From Clostridia bacterium (lineage in GTDB: Bacteria > Bacillota > Clostridia > Christensenellales > Aristaeellaceae): a stretch of DNA of 64,000 bases. The notes under the pieces are model-generated. The model ran no database searches and was not told the origin of the DNA. It saw only the letters and a list, made by a program, of their open reading frames with translations. How positions within the stretch are numbered: position 1 is the first letter of the stretch; each line of letters opens with the position of its first letter. Location of the stretch: positions 1-64,000 of the forward strand of contig JAFPWH010000021.1 of NCBI GenBank assembly GCA_017395065.1, read 5' to 3'. Position numbers and translations under genes: made by a program. This document shows positions 7,830 through 16,286 of this stretch, one piece after another.

Positions 7830-8666
7830 TTAGTTGGCCCGGGTCTTTTTGCTCTGCGCCTTTCCATAGGCGAGAAGGGAAACCCCCGCGATCAGGCAGA
7901 CCGCGGTGATGATCGCGACGTTGACCCATTTTACGCTCTTTAGGCCCTCGATCAGCCATTCGCCGTTGTCTTCGTTCTGGAGCTTGGAGAAGATCATCGC
8001 GATGTCCGCGATGAAGCCGCCGATCAGAACGAGCGTGCCGACGATGGCGTAGGAAGCGTAGGCGTCTCTTGGCTTGCGCTGCAGGCGCACCGGCTGCTCG
8101 CTCGTGAAGTCGAGCGCGCCGCCGAGGTACCAGGCAGCGACCGCGAGCACCGCGATCTCGGGCAGCATGTAGACCGAGTTGTAGGAGAGCGAGTGGATCA
8201 CGGCCATTTTGGTAGGCACGCCCCAGCCCGCCCAGACGGTGATGCCGCTTATGAAGTGGCAAACGAAGCGCAGTGCGCCTGCGACGAGCGCGCCGACAGT
8301 GAGCTCCGTGCGCTGAGAGGCAAACTTTCCGCGGAACGCGCCGCCAAAGCCCAGCACGACGAAGGCCAGCAGATAATCCAGCACGATCACCGCGATGACC
8401 GAGTACCATTCGCTGACGTAGCCCAGGTTCTTAAGCCCCAGCAGCTGCTGGATCGCGCCGTAGGCGAGGCCGGCGAGCAGGCCCTTGAAGCACACGCCGT
8501 AGCGGTAGGCGATGATGACGATGGGCAGCATGGACGCGATGGTGACCGAGCCGCCGTAAGGCATGTCGACGATCTTGATGACGCTGAGCACGGCTGCGAT
8601 GGCGATCATCATCGAGCATTCCACCAGGTATTTCGTGCTGCCCGCGACACTTTTTGTTTGACTCAT
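7830..8666 (-). CDS. thiT: Thiamine ECF transporter S component ThiT, C-terminally extended
   Basis: A 278-residue polytopic membrane protein. The first 190 residues resemble ThiT, the thiamine-binding S component that works with the shared ECF ATPase/T module (VECSMMIAIAAVLSVIK, GGSVTIASMLPIVIIAYRYG, ARG-like loop LAYGAIQQLLGL, HFISGITVWAGW). A further 85 residues with two hydrophobic segments (YAIVGTLVLIGGFIADIAMIF and VNVAIITAVCLIAGVSLLAYG) are extra compared with the usual length of about 190. The start at 8666 is set by GGAGGG; the frame runs further upstream but into the riboswitch. A TPP riboswitch upstream confirms the thiamine link. No ECF module is encoded nearby. Confidence 0.92.
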   Translation of the reverse strand: MSQTKSVAGSTKYLVECSMMIAIAAVLSVIKIVDMPYGGSVTIASMLPIVIIAYRYGVCFKGLLAGLAYGAIQQLLGLKNLGYVSEWYSVIAVIVLDYLLAFVVLGFGGAFRGKFASQRTELTVGALVAGALRFVCHFISGITVWAGWGVPTKMAVIHSLSYNSVYMLPEIAVLAVAAWYLGGALDFTSEQPVRLQRKPRDAYASYAIVGTLVLIGGFIADIAMIFSKLQNEDNGEWLIEGLKSVKWVNVAIITAVCLIAGVSLLAYGKAQSKKTRAN

Positions 8667-8695
8667 GGGTATGACCCTCCTTCTGAAATTGAAAT

Positions 8696-8725
8696 CGCAT
8701 ACCGCATCAAATAATGCGGTATGCG
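8696..8725 (-). terminator. Expression-platform hairpin of the TPP riboswitch
   Basis: An 11-bp perfect stem (CGCATACCGCA at 8696-8706 with TGCGGTATGCG at 8715-8725) lies between the aptamer and the thiT ribosome site. On the minus strand it is followed by the U-rich ATTTCAATTTC, so it probably acts as the ligand-dependent terminator. Confidence 0.65.
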
Positions 8726-8743
8726 AACATAACCAATCATTCA

Positions 8744-8826
8744 TGCTCCCTACGCCGGCATTATCCGTATCAGGTTAAAGGGTTCGATGAACATCGTCTC
8801 AGCCTTTCGGCACCCCTGATGCTTTA
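8744..8826 (-). promoter_or_regulatory. TPP riboswitch (THI element)
   Basis: Read on the minus strand the segment contains the hallmark TPP aptamer pieces in order: AGGGGTGCC, GGCTGAGA, ACCCTTTAACCTGAT, CGGATAATGCCGGCGTAGGGA. It sits between a consensus promoter and thiT. Binding of thiamine pyrophosphate would lower thiT expression. Confidence 0.95.
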
Positions 8827-8842
8827 TGCGATTTTCAGAAAA

Positions 8843-8871
8843 AGTATAGTCTTCTCTGTGCGTTTTGTCAA
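8843..8871 (-). promoter_or_regulatory. Sigma-A promoter of the riboswitch-thiT transcript
   Basis: On minus TTGACA (8871-8866), 17-base spacer, TATACT (8848-8843), just before the TPP aptamer. Confidence 0.85.
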
Positions 8872-8902
8872 GATGGTTTCGGTGATTTTAACTTTGCGCG
8901 GC

Positions 8903-9763
8903 TCACTCGAACGCCGCGGCGTTAGCCTTGAAAAACTCGTAGTACGCGCGCACGTTGGGCAGCTCCGTCCACTTCCTGATCGCAGCGGGGTCTGCGTCCA
9001 GATCGTAGACGCGCGCGCCCCTAAGGGCCAGAAGGAAGGGCGAATGCGTGGCGATCACGAACTGGCAGTCGTAAAAGCGCGTCGAATCCTCTATGAACTG
9101 CGCAAGCTTCACCTGTTTTTCGGGCGACAGGCTGTTTTCCGGCTCGTCCAGCAGGTACAGACCGCCCTCGCCGATCTTGTCGGTGAAAAAGCCGTAGGCG
9201 CTTTCGCCGTTGGAGCGCTCGCGCACGTTGTTTTTGAGGTTCAGCCGCACGTAGCGCGACTGCGTCTTGCTTCGCGCCTGCACGATCTGCTTCAGATGCT
9301 CGTAGTCGTCGATGCTTTTCAGCCTGAAGTCGCGATCGTACTTGTTTTCCTGATACTCCCTGAACAGCTCCTCGCGCCGGCGGTCGATGCCGCCGTTTAT
9401 GGCGCGCACGTCCAGCATGAAGTCGAACACGTCGTCGCTCACGATCACGCGGCTCGTGTCGGGGATGGGCATGCGCGTTTCGTAGCGGCAAAGCCTCGTG
9501 TAGTCCTCAAAGAAGTTTGAGCGGTTGTAAAGCGTGTCCCGCTGTAAGCCCAGCGTTTCGCCGATGACGTTCAGCGCCGTGGTCTTTCCGGAACCGTTTC
9601 CGCCGTAGAACATCGTGATCGGCTCGAATTCGACCGTTCCAAGCCCCTTGGCGCTCAGCACGTGGAACGGATACACGCTGTCGTAGCAGGTACGTTTTAC
9701 CGTCAGCCGAAAGTCGAACTCGCGGTCGGCGTCCGGAAAGCTGAAAGCGCTCAGGTAGATCAT
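8903..9763 (-). CDS. Solitary AAA/ABC-type ATPase (OLD/RecF-like)
   Basis: A 286-residue soluble ATPase of the SMC/RecF/OLD type. Walker A is GGNGSGKTT (about residue 54), a signature-like LSPEKQ is near 207, Walker B is LYLLDEPE (about 198) and the H-loop is ATHSP (about 232). There is no TOPRIM domain and no hinge coiled coil, so it is the compact form often labelled AAA family ATPase. Such proteins are found alone or in defence and repair modules. Here no partner gene is adjacent: thiT lies downstream and a divergent exported protein upstream. The start at 9763 follows AAGGAG; an upstream in-frame ATG lacks a ribosome site. Confidence 0.85.
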   Translation of the reverse strand: MIYLSAFSFPDADREFDFRLTVKRTCYDSVYPFHVLSAKGLGTVEFEPITMFYGGNGSGKTTALNVIGETLGLQRDTLYNRSNFFEDYTRLCRYETRMPIPDTSRVIVSDDVFDFMLDVRAINGGIDRRREELFREYQENKYDRDFRLKSIDDYEHLKQIVQARSKTQSRYVRLNLKNNVRERSNGESAYGFFTDKIGEGGLYLLDEPENSLSPEKQVKLAQFIEDSTRFYDCQFVIATHSPFLLALRGARVYDLDADPAAIRKWTELPNVRAYYEFFKANAAAFE

Positions 9764-9822
9764 GGACAAAACTCCTTCGGCGGTCATGCGAAATAGCGGA
9801 AAAGAAAAAAGCTCCCGTCCCC

Positions 9823-9851
9823 ATTATAAGCGTTCCCGGAACGGATTGCAA
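9823..9851 (-). promoter_or_regulatory. Sigma-A promoter of the AAA ATPase gene
   Basis: On minus TTGCAA (9851-9846), 17-base spacer, TATAAT (9828-9823). Confidence 0.75.
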
Positions 9852-9912
9852 GAAAAACGGCAAGTTTGTGCATATTTTTGCAGAAGAAGTCATGAAACCA
9901 CCGTTTTTGTGC

Positions 9913-9942
9913 TTGAAAGCGCGCCTCTTTTTGCTGTATAAT
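9913..9942 (+). promoter_or_regulatory. Sigma-A promoter of the exported OB-fold-like gene
   Basis: TTGAAA (9913-9918), 18-base spacer, TATAAT (9937-9942), 36 bases before the ATG at 9979. Confidence 0.7.
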
Positions 9943-9978
9943 GGACGCGTAAAGCAAAAAAACAAAGGAGAAAGCCAA

Positions 9979-10863
9979 ATGAAAAAGACGGTGTGCGTAC
10001 TACTTTCGCTCGTGCTGTGCGTGTGCGCCGCGGTGATCGGCGAGCCCGCGAGCCTCAGCTTTTCCGCCTCGAACGATTTAAGCGAATTGAACGCACTGAA
10101 CGGAAAGCAAGTCACGATCGTCGGCTACATGGCCACGATGTCGCCCGTGACCGGCGAGTTCATGTATCTTATGAATCTGCCCTATCAGAGCTGCCCGTTT
10201 TGCGTGCCGAACACGACGCAGCTTGCAAACACCATGGCCGTGTACGCAAAGAGCGGAAAAAGCTTTGAATTCACCGATCAGGCAATCCGCGTGACCGGCA
10301 CACTGCGGGTCGAGGATTACAGCGACGAATTCGGCTACGTTTACAATTACCGGATCGTGGACGCGGAATACGAAACGGTGGATTTAAGTCAGATCAGCAC
10401 CGAATACGCCCTGTGGACGCGCCTTGCGTCGGAGGGCATCACCGCCGAGATCTATTCGATGTTCGACTACCTCTACTTTATCTGCCAGTGGCAGGACTAT
10501 CAGTTCAACTACTATGACGAGGACGGTTCCTACCATACCGTGCCGATCTGGCCCGGCGACGTGATGAACCTGCTGGAGGACGAAGAGCACGGCTACAAAA
10601 CGCAGACGAGCGACGATTACTTCACAAATCTGATCGAAAGGGTGCGCGCCGTAAGCCCGACCGGATTGGAGGATCTGGTCAAAATACTCGAAGAGTGCGA
10701 AAAGGTGCGCGCCTTCGCGCTGGACGAGCTCTACGGTGAAAAGTTCCATTACATCGAGGAGACCGACGGTTACGGGCAGGACGCCTACGACGAATTGTAC
10801 CTTGCATGGCAGGAGGTTTACTACGAATTTTCAGGTGACTGGATCAATAAATGGCAGCTGTAG
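9979..10863 (+). CDS. Exported protein of unknown function, OB-fold-like N-terminal part
   Basis: A 294-residue protein with a signal peptide (MKKTVCVLLSLVLCVCAAVIG). After it, LNGKQVTIVGYMATMSPV, SCPFC and AIRVTGTLRVED have the look of the small OB-fold (DUF3299-like) domain of exported proteins, including a C-x-x-C that could bind metal or form a disulfide. The C-terminal half is acidic, rich in Tyr, and matches no family that I know. The start at 9979 follows AAAGGAG; the frame is open upstream but crosses the promoter. It is monocistronic. Confidence 0.7.
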   Translation: MKKTVCVLLSLVLCVCAAVIGEPASLSFSASNDLSELNALNGKQVTIVGYMATMSPVTGEFMYLMNLPYQSCPFCVPNTTQLANTMAVYAKSGKSFEFTDQAIRVTGTLRVEDYSDEFGYVYNYRIVDAEYETVDLSQISTEYALWTRLASEGITAEIYSMFDYLYFICQWQDYQFNYYDEDGSYHTVPIWPGDVMNLLEDEEHGYKTQTSDDYFTNLIERVRAVSPTGLEDLVKILEECEKVRAFALDELYGEKFHYIEETDGYGQDAYDELYLAWQEVYYEFSGDWINKWQL

Positions 10864-10886
10864 AGCGATGACGTGCGTAAAGAAAT

Positions 10887-10920
10887 ACAGAGGCGGCGGA
10901 AGGCTGCCTCTGTAATATTG
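10887..10920. terminator. Probable terminator between convergent genes
   Basis: ACAGAGGC (10887-10894) pairs with GCCTCTGT (10906-10913). The tail AATATTG is only weakly T-rich, so activity is uncertain. Confidence 0.45.
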
Positions 10921-10936
10921 CGCTTGATTTGCCGTT

Positions 10937-12709
10937 TTATGCGTCCGCGTCCGGGTCGACGCCCAGCCGCTTCAGGGTCTCCACGACATAGCTTTCGCGG
11001 TATTCCTGATCCTTGGGACGGCCGAAGTAGCTCTTGAAGAACTCCTCACAGGCCTGCTCGTAGCTGATGTGCGCAAGCTCCGCGATGATGCGGGTGGAGC
11101 GGTCGATCAGCTTTTTGTTCGTGGGCAGCACCTGGATCATCCAGTTGCTCCAGACGCGGCCCATTTTGGCCATCGTCGCCGTGGAAAGCAGGTTGAAGGC
11201 GAGCTTTACGAACACGTGCGGCATGAGCTCCATCAGCGTGTGCGGAAGCTTTACGGGGATGCGCAGTTCGTTTTCGCCGAGTTTTTCGTCGGGGATGTCG
11301 CCAAGGCGCAGTATCAGGCCGCCGTCGAACTTGCCGATGTATTTGTCGTACCAGTCCTTTACGCCGTTGTGGGCGCTTCTTCCGTCCACGTCCACGAGCA
11401 CGAGGCGCGCTGGATGCTGGCTGTAGCGGGTCGCGTCGTCCGACCAGCCAAGATCGTAGTAGCTCAGCTCCTCGCTGCCGACCTTTGGCGGATTGTCGAC
11501 GATCGCTTGCGCGGCGTTCATCGCGATGTAGTCCTCCTTCGTCCAGTCGAGACCCTTGAGCGGCCGGCGGATGATGTGGTTCCACGCGACGGAGGCGGGG
11601 TACAGCGGGTCCTTGGCGTAGGCCCAGGACAGGGGGCTCGTGTGATCGTCCGTCCTGCGGAAGGGCGGCAGGGTGAAGGTGGGCTGCCGCTCGGTGGTAT
11701 CGGTCAGTATGTCCTGCAGATAATCGTGCGTGATGTAGGTGATCAGCCCGCCGCGGGTGTAGGTATCCGCCTCGTATTCCACGGCCTTTGCCATGTTTTC
11801 GAGCGCCTCGACGCTGCACATATCCTTGACGAGCTTAGAGAAAGACCTGCTGTATTCCACGGGATCGAGCGCCTTCGCGCCCACCGCTTCGAGCTCTTCG
11901 GGAGACAGATTGTCCTTGAGCCATCCCCAGGCGGCGACTTCCAGCGCGGCGCCCGCGACCAGAAGCTCGATCGTGGTCACCTGCATGCGCGTGGAGCCGG
12001 CGACCGCCATGTTGCCCGCAAACAGCGGAACGAAGGTGATGCCCTCGCGCGCGAAGACCTTTCTCGCGCGCTCCAGATGCTCGCACAGCACCTCTTTGGG
12101 ATTGCAGTAGAAATAGTAAGTGGAGATGCCCATCTCGTCGCCGCGGATCGCGCTTCCGACCGTGCTGGAGCTCAAGCCGCACTCGGCGAGCACGACCAGC
12201 ACGTCGCCGACCTTGATGCCGGAGTCCTCGGTCTGCCTTGCGCCGAAGGTCATGTAGTCTTCGAAGTTTTCCACGCTGCGCACGCACGCCCTGTCGCCGC
12301 CGGTCATGAAGCTGTCGGTGACGCAGGCCATCTTTACGAAGGTCTCCGCGCGCAGGGGAAGCTTCAAAATGAGCTGATGCCAGAACAGGCGCCAGGTGGA
12401 GTCGAGCTGCAGCGCCATGCGGCCGGACGCGCCCACGGACGAAAAGATCACGCGCCTGCCCTCGTCCATGCAGCGGCGGATGTCCTTTACAAGCTTGTCG
12501 AATTCCTTGCTCTTAAAGCAGTTTTCAGAAACCTCCGGGATGTACTTGTCCGCCGCGAGGATGGTCTTCACGCCCTCGGCAGTGTCCTTTTTGATCTTAC
12601 CGCTGAGACCGCGCGTGAGCGGGTTCGACTGTTCTGTGGGGATCGCGCCCAGATGGAATTGCTTTTCGTTGTCAATGAAATCTCTTGCGGCGGCCTTATA
12701 GTCCTGCAT
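10937..12709 (-). CDS. Double-SIS-domain protein, MurQ/GckR-like
   Basis: A 590-residue protein, about twice the length of N-acetylmuramate-6-phosphate etherase MurQ (about 300). The N-terminus has TEQSNPLTRGL, as in the MurQ opening, followed by a sugar-phosphate (SIS) domain with IFSSVGASGRMALQLDS. A second half ends in FNLLSTATMAKMGRVWSNWMI and LPTNKKLIDRSTRIIAEL, which correspond to the conserved C-terminal MurQ motif. The architecture is like the two-SIS GckR group. A role in binding or converting an amino-sugar phosphate from cell-wall recycling is inferred, supported by the beta-lactamase-family gene 17 bases upstream. ATG at 12709 follows GGAGGA. Confidence 0.75.
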   Translation of the reverse strand: MQDYKAAARDFIDNEKQFHLGAIPTEQSNPLTRGLSGKIKKDTAEGVKTILAADKYIPEVSENCFKSKEFDKLVKDIRRCMDEGRRVIFSSVGASGRMALQLDSTWRLFWHQLILKLPLRAETFVKMACVTDSFMTGGDRACVRSVENFEDYMTFGARQTEDSGIKVGDVLVVLAECGLSSSTVGSAIRGDEMGISTYYFYCNPKEVLCEHLERARKVFAREGITFVPLFAGNMAVAGSTRMQVTTIELLVAGAALEVAAWGWLKDNLSPEELEAVGAKALDPVEYSRSFSKLVKDMCSVEALENMAKAVEYEADTYTRGGLITYITHDYLQDILTDTTERQPTFTLPPFRRTDDHTSPLSWAYAKDPLYPASVAWNHIIRRPLKGLDWTKEDYIAMNAAQAIVDNPPKVGSEELSYYDLGWSDDATRYSQHPARLVLVDVDGRSAHNGVKDWYDKYIGKFDGGLILRLGDIPDEKLGENELRIPVKLPHTLMELMPHVFVKLAFNLLSTATMAKMGRVWSNWMIQVLPTNKKLIDRSTRIIAELAHISYEQACEEFFKSYFGRPKDQEYRESYVVETLKRLGVDPDADA

Positions 12710-12726
12710 GATGGTTCGTCCTCCGT

Positions 12727-13773
12727 TTATTGCTGATAATACTTGCTGAAGCAGGCGTAGAGCGCGTTGTGGAAGCTGCGGCGGAAGCGGAACAGCTTAT
12801 CGCTTTCGCGGGTGGGATGCACGCGGTTGGACAGAAGGATCACGTAAAAGCCGGTCGTGGGATCGACGGCGGCGGACGTGCCCGTAAAGCCCGTGTGCCC
12901 GAAGGAGCAGGCCGGGAACAGGTCGCCCATGTAGTTGTACTCCGTGCCGCCCAGATGGAAGCCCAGGCCCCTGTGCACGTCGAAACCGTCCGTATAGCAG
13001 ACAGTCGCCTTTTTGAGCAGGGGCCTGGAGATGAAGCCGTCTCCCTCCAGCGAAAGCATCCTGCAGAAGGTGAGCATGTCGTTTATATCGGAAAACACGC
13101 CGGCGTTGGCAGAGACGCCGCCCAGGAAGCGGGCGTTTTCGTCGTGCACCACGCCGCACCACGCTTTTCCGGTCTCGGGGTCGACCTCGGTGGCGGCGAT
13201 GTTCCCGCCCTCGGGCAGATAGCCGGTGTGCTTCATTCCGAGAGGTCCGAACACCATCTCTTCGGCCAGCACGTTCAGCGGCTTTCCGTACGCCTTTTCG
13301 AGGATCTTGCCCAGCACGATGTACCCCATGCAGGAGTAATTCGGCTGCGTTCCCGGCGCGCACACGAGCTCGCTTTTCAAAATCGCGTCCAGCGCTTTAT
13401 CCGGCGAAGGCACCGTCTTATCCAGCCGGAACGAAGGGATAAAGCCCGCTATATGGGTCATGAGCTGAAAGACGGTGATCTCTTTTTTGTCCTCCGGGGC
13501 TTTTGGAAACCAGTAGTCCAGCGTGTCGTAGAGCGTGATGATACCGTTCTCCAGCGCCTGAAAAGCGATCATCGTGGGAGAAAGCACCTTTGTGAGCGAA
13601 GCCATGTCGTAGCGGGTCTGCTCGTTTACCTTTTTCCCGCCCAGGGCAGTCACGCCCGCGCAGGAGACGGCGAGCGTCTTTCCCTTTACGCCGCAGGCGG
13701 CCACGGCGCCCGGGTAGCAGCCCGCGTCCAGACCGCGCCGAAGAAGCTCGTCCAAAAGCTTTTGAATATCCAT
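12727..13773 (-). CDS. Serine hydrolase, beta-lactamase class C/PBP4* family
   Basis: A 348-residue enzyme of the AmpC/EstB fold. The nucleophile motif S-x-x-K is SLTK (residues 59-62) in RYDMASLTKVLSP, the Tyr motif is in PNYSCMGY (the usual Asn is replaced), and the K-T-G equivalent is GHTGFTGT. No signal peptide is visible, so it is probably cytoplasmic. In Firmicutes such genes accompany MurQ/NagZ muropeptide recycling genes, and the MurQ-like gene follows here. Substrate (D-amino ester, muropeptide or other) is not decided by sequence. RBS is GGAGGG. Confidence 0.85.
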   Translation of the reverse strand: MDIQKLLDELLRRGLDAGCYPGAVAACGVKGKTLAVSCAGVTALGGKKVNEQTRYDMASLTKVLSPTMIAFQALENGIITLYDTLDYWFPKAPEDKKEITVFQLMTHIAGFIPSFRLDKTVPSPDKALDAILKSELVCAPGTQPNYSCMGYIVLGKILEKAYGKPLNVLAEEMVFGPLGMKHTGYLPEGGNIAATEVDPETGKAWCGVVHDENARFLGGVSANAGVFSDINDMLTFCRMLSLEGDGFISRPLLKKATVCYTDGFDVHRGLGFHLGGTEYNYMGDLFPACSFGHTGFTGTSAAVDPTTGFYVILLSNRVHPTRESDKLFRFRRSFHNALYACFSKYYQQ

Positions 13774-13809
13774 ATCGTCCCTCCGTCCGTTCTGGTGTGG
13801 TTAAACGGC

Positions 13810-13864
13810 AAGAGTACAGACCGGAGTCGCTTTTCAGGCGCGTTTCGGGTCTGCACTCTTTTTT
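13810..13864. terminator. Terminator after the rubrerythrin gene
   Basis: AAGAGTACAGACC (13810-13822) pairs with GGTCTGCACTCTT (13848-13860), one mismatch. The clear T-run follows on plus; on minus, the direction of the neighbouring genes, the tail is weak, so partial read-through into the serine hydrolase gene is possible. Confidence 0.6.
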
Positions 13865-13866
13865 GA

Positions 13867-14406
13867 TCAATAGTTCTCGGCGTTTACTTCGAAGTAGCTT
13901 TGGGGATGGTTGCAGGTCGGGCAGATCTCGGGGGCCTTCTCCCCCACGACGATGTGACCGCAGTTGCGGCACTCCCAGACCTTGATCTCGCTCTTTTCGA
14001 ACACCGCCGCGGTCTCTACGTTCCTGAGCAGCGCGCGGTATCTCTCCTCGTGATGCTTCTCGATCGCGGCCACGAGGCGGAACTTCTTGGCCAGCTCGTC
14101 AAAGCCTTCGGCTTCGGCGGTCTTTGCAAATCCCTCGTACATGTCCGTCCACTCGAAGTTTTCGCCGTCGGCGGCTGCCTTGAGGTTCTGGGCGGTGTCG
14201 CCGATGCCCTCGAGCTCCTTGAACCAGAGCTTTGCGTGCTCCTTCTCGTTCTCGGCGGTCTTCAGAAACAGCGCCGCGATCTGCTCAAAGCCGTCCTTTT
14301 TGGCTCTGGAGGCGAAGTAGGTGTACTTGTTTCTGGCCTGCGATTCGCCCGCGAAAGCGGCCTCGAGGTTCTTTTCCGTCTGTGTTCCCGCGTATTTGTT
14401 TGCCAT
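13867..14406 (-). CDS. rbr: Rubrerythrin
   Basis: A 179-residue non-haem di-iron protein that reduces hydrogen peroxide in anaerobes. The ferritin-like four-helix domain carries the E-x-x-H type ligands ([34 protein letters not shown]). The C-terminal rubredoxin knuckle ([13 protein letters not shown]... [13 protein letters not shown]) has the two C-x-x-C pairs for the FeS4 site. Start ATG follows GGAGGG. It lies 24 bases after mltG and could share its transcript. Confidence 0.95.
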   Translation of the reverse strand: MANKYAGTQTEKNLEAAFAGESQARNKYTYFASRAKKDGFEQIAALFLKTAENEKEHAKLWFKELEGIGDTAQNLKAAADGENFEWTDMYEGFAKTAEAEGFDELAKKFRLVAAIEKHHEERYRALLRNVETAAVFEKSEIKVWECRNCGHIVVGEKAPEICPTCNHPQSYFEVNAENY

Positions 14407-14430
14407 GATACTGTCCCTCCGTCTATTTGT

Positions 14431-15909
14431 TTATTTTGAATTCTTCTGCGATTGCTGTCTGTCGTATTCCTCCCAGAGGGGGCGATACTTTTCCACGTTC
14501 GCCTGATGCTCCGCGTAGGTCTTTGCGAACACGAGCTCTCCGCTCGTGGGCTCGGCTGCGCAGAAGAACAGGTAGTTTTCGTCGAGGTACTGCGGGTCGG
14601 GGTTGAGCGCCGCGTTCAGCGCCGCCGTGCCGGGCGAACAGATGGGGCCAAGCGGCAGCCCGTCGACGACGTAGGTGTTGTAGGGCGAAGAGCGGTTCGT
14701 CTGCGCGCTGGTAAGGCTGATGTTCGTGATGCCGCTCAGATACTTCGCCGTGGGGTCGCTCTGCAGGCGCATGTTTGCGGCGAGGCGGTTGTAGAACACC
14801 GCGCTCACCCTCTGCATGTCCTCGGGTGTGGAGGCTTCTTTCTCGATGACGCTCGCCAGCGTGTAGATCTCGTCGGAGCTGAGCGTAACGCCCTTTGCGC
14901 CATAGGTCGGGGCCTCGCCGTTGTAGTTCTCGCTCTCGTCGCCGCCTTCGCTGACGAAGAGCTTGTTGTACACCACGTCGCTTTGCTTGATCAGCGTTCT
15001 CAGGATCGAAGGCGCGTCCGCGTTCAGGTAGATGCGGTAGGTATCCGGGGCGAGGTAGCCCTCCAGCGGATACGTCCTTTGCCCGAGGTCCTTGTTTTCG
15101 TTTGCGCTGATCAGGGCAAGAGAATAGTCGATATAGTCCCGGTAGAGATACTTGCTGTTCGTCGGGGTATTCCGGCACAGCATGATCAGTTCGTAGCGGT
15201 TTTTGAGCGCGCCGACCTGAACCAGATAGTCCGCGATGTCCTCGACGGTCCAGCCGGGCAGTATGCGGATCGTGCGCTCGTTGCTGGCTTTGCCGGAGGA
15301 AAGCACCGTTGCAACCTCAAACAGGTCCATGCTCCTGGAAAGCTGGTACACGCCGCTTTGCAATTGGTTCGTGAGCCCGTAAAACTGTATGTAGTACTTA
15401 AAGAGCGAGCTTGACGAGATGTAGCCCTGCTCCTCCAGGTGCTGCCCGATCGTCGTGACCGATTCGCCGCTTGCGACGGAGAAGGAATAGCTGGTCACGT
15501 CGCTGTCGTCTCTGGGCGCGATGTAGCCGTTGTAGAGCCTGTCCCAGGCGATGCTGACGATGCCCAAAAGCACCAGCAGCGCGCAGATAAAGCACAGCGC
15601 GGGGCGCAGAAGGTGCCACAGCCAGTCGTACCAGAACATGCCGTATTCCCTGTCCCGCGATACGCTCTTACGGGTGTAGCGCTCGGTCCTGAACAGGCTG
15701 TTGTAGCGTTCCCGGTTGTAGACGGCTTTTTTGCGGCTTAAGCCTTCGCCGTTGTTGCGGCCGTATTTGTGCGGCTGCGCTTTTTCCTCTTCGCCGAAAA
15801 GGTCCTCCGCCTGCGTGTCAAACAGGCTTTCGCTGTCCGTCTTCTTCTTGGCGGGCAGCTTCGGCGCGTGTTTTTGGGTTGTCAACGCGTTTTTTGGCTT
15901 TGACGCCAT
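14431..15909 (-). CDS. mltG: Endolytic murein transglycosylase MltG (YceG-like)
   Basis: A 492-residue inner-membrane lytic transglycosylase that cuts nascent glycan strands and sets their length. A long charged N-terminal cytoplasmic part (1-90) precedes one membrane segment (LLRPALCFICALLVLLGIVSIAW), a LysM-like region (VASGESVTTIGQHLEEQGYI), and the catalytic YceG domain with YPLEGYLAPDTY and the catalytic Glu of ASVIEKEA. SDPTAKY and PLGPICSPGTAALNAALNP complete the family signature. It is followed by rbr and preceded by a ylbF-type gene at 11 bases. Confidence 0.95.
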   Translation of the reverse strand: MASKPKNALTTQKHAPKLPAKKKTDSESLFDTQAEDLFGEEEKAQPHKYGRNNGEGLSRKKAVYNRERYNSLFRTERYTRKSVSRDREYGMFWYDWLWHLLRPALCFICALLVLLGIVSIAWDRLYNGYIAPRDDSDVTSYSFSVASGESVTTIGQHLEEQGYISSSSLFKYYIQFYGLTNQLQSGVYQLSRSMDLFEVATVLSSGKASNERTIRILPGWTVEDIADYLVQVGALKNRYELIMLCRNTPTNSKYLYRDYIDYSLALISANENKDLGQRTYPLEGYLAPDTYRIYLNADAPSILRTLIKQSDVVYNKLFVSEGGDESENYNGEAPTYGAKGVTLSSDEIYTLASVIEKEASTPEDMQRVSAVFYNRLAANMRLQSDPTAKYLSGITNISLTSAQTNRSSPYNTYVVDGLPLGPICSPGTAALNAALNPDPQYLDENYLFFCAAEPTSGELVFAKTYAEHQANVEKYRPLWEEYDRQQSQKNSK

Positions 15910-15920
15910 AGAGCCTCTCC

Positions 15921-16277
15921 TTAGGACTGCGTGAGCGCGTCGATGTCGATCCCGGCCACGTCGCCCAGAATTTTGTAGATGTCGGCGATGAGCTTCTGAA
16001 AGCGGAATTCCGCCAGCAGATAGGCGCTCGCGTCCTGATTGAGCTGAAGAAGCGAGGTGATGCGCATGAGCTTTTGCATTTCCTCCTCGTCCGGCTTTTC
16101 GCCCGAGGCGGCCTTGGCCTGCATTTTGAACTGCAGGCGCTTGAGCTCGTCCAAAAGCGCCTTGTTCGTGCCGTCCTCGTAGGCTTCGGTCTTCAGGCGG
16201 TGAAATTCCTTGTATTCCTCGGTCTCCTTGAGCTGGGAGGCCAGAAGATGCGCTGTGTCGTATACGTTTACTGCCAT
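15921..16277 (-). CDS. YlbF/YmcA family protein
   Basis: A 118-residue helical protein of the YlbF/YmcA (Com_YlbF) family (MAVNVYDTAHLLASQLKET, YEDGTNKALLDELKRLQFKMQ, LLAEFRFQKLIADIYKILGD). In Bacillus, relatives form the Y-complex that modulates RNase Y. Here the gene is 9 bases after RNase J, which supports a role in mRNA turnover (inference). Confidence 0.85.
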   Translation of the reverse strand: MAVNVYDTAHLLASQLKETEEYKEFHRLKTEAYEDGTNKALLDELKRLQFKMQAKAASGEKPDEEEMQKLMRITSLLQLNQDASAYLLAEFRFQKLIADIYKILGDVAGIDIDALTQS

Positions 16278-16286
16278 TTTGTCTCC

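Noticed and set aside
11069-12736. Very long open frame on plus opposite the MurQ-like gene (and similar ones opposite metG, the beta-glucuronidase, the beta-helix receptor, aspS and thrS)
   Set aside because: These are mirror frames of GC-rich genes with biased codons. They are low-complexity in Arg, Ala, His and Val, lack ribosome sites, and match no family.
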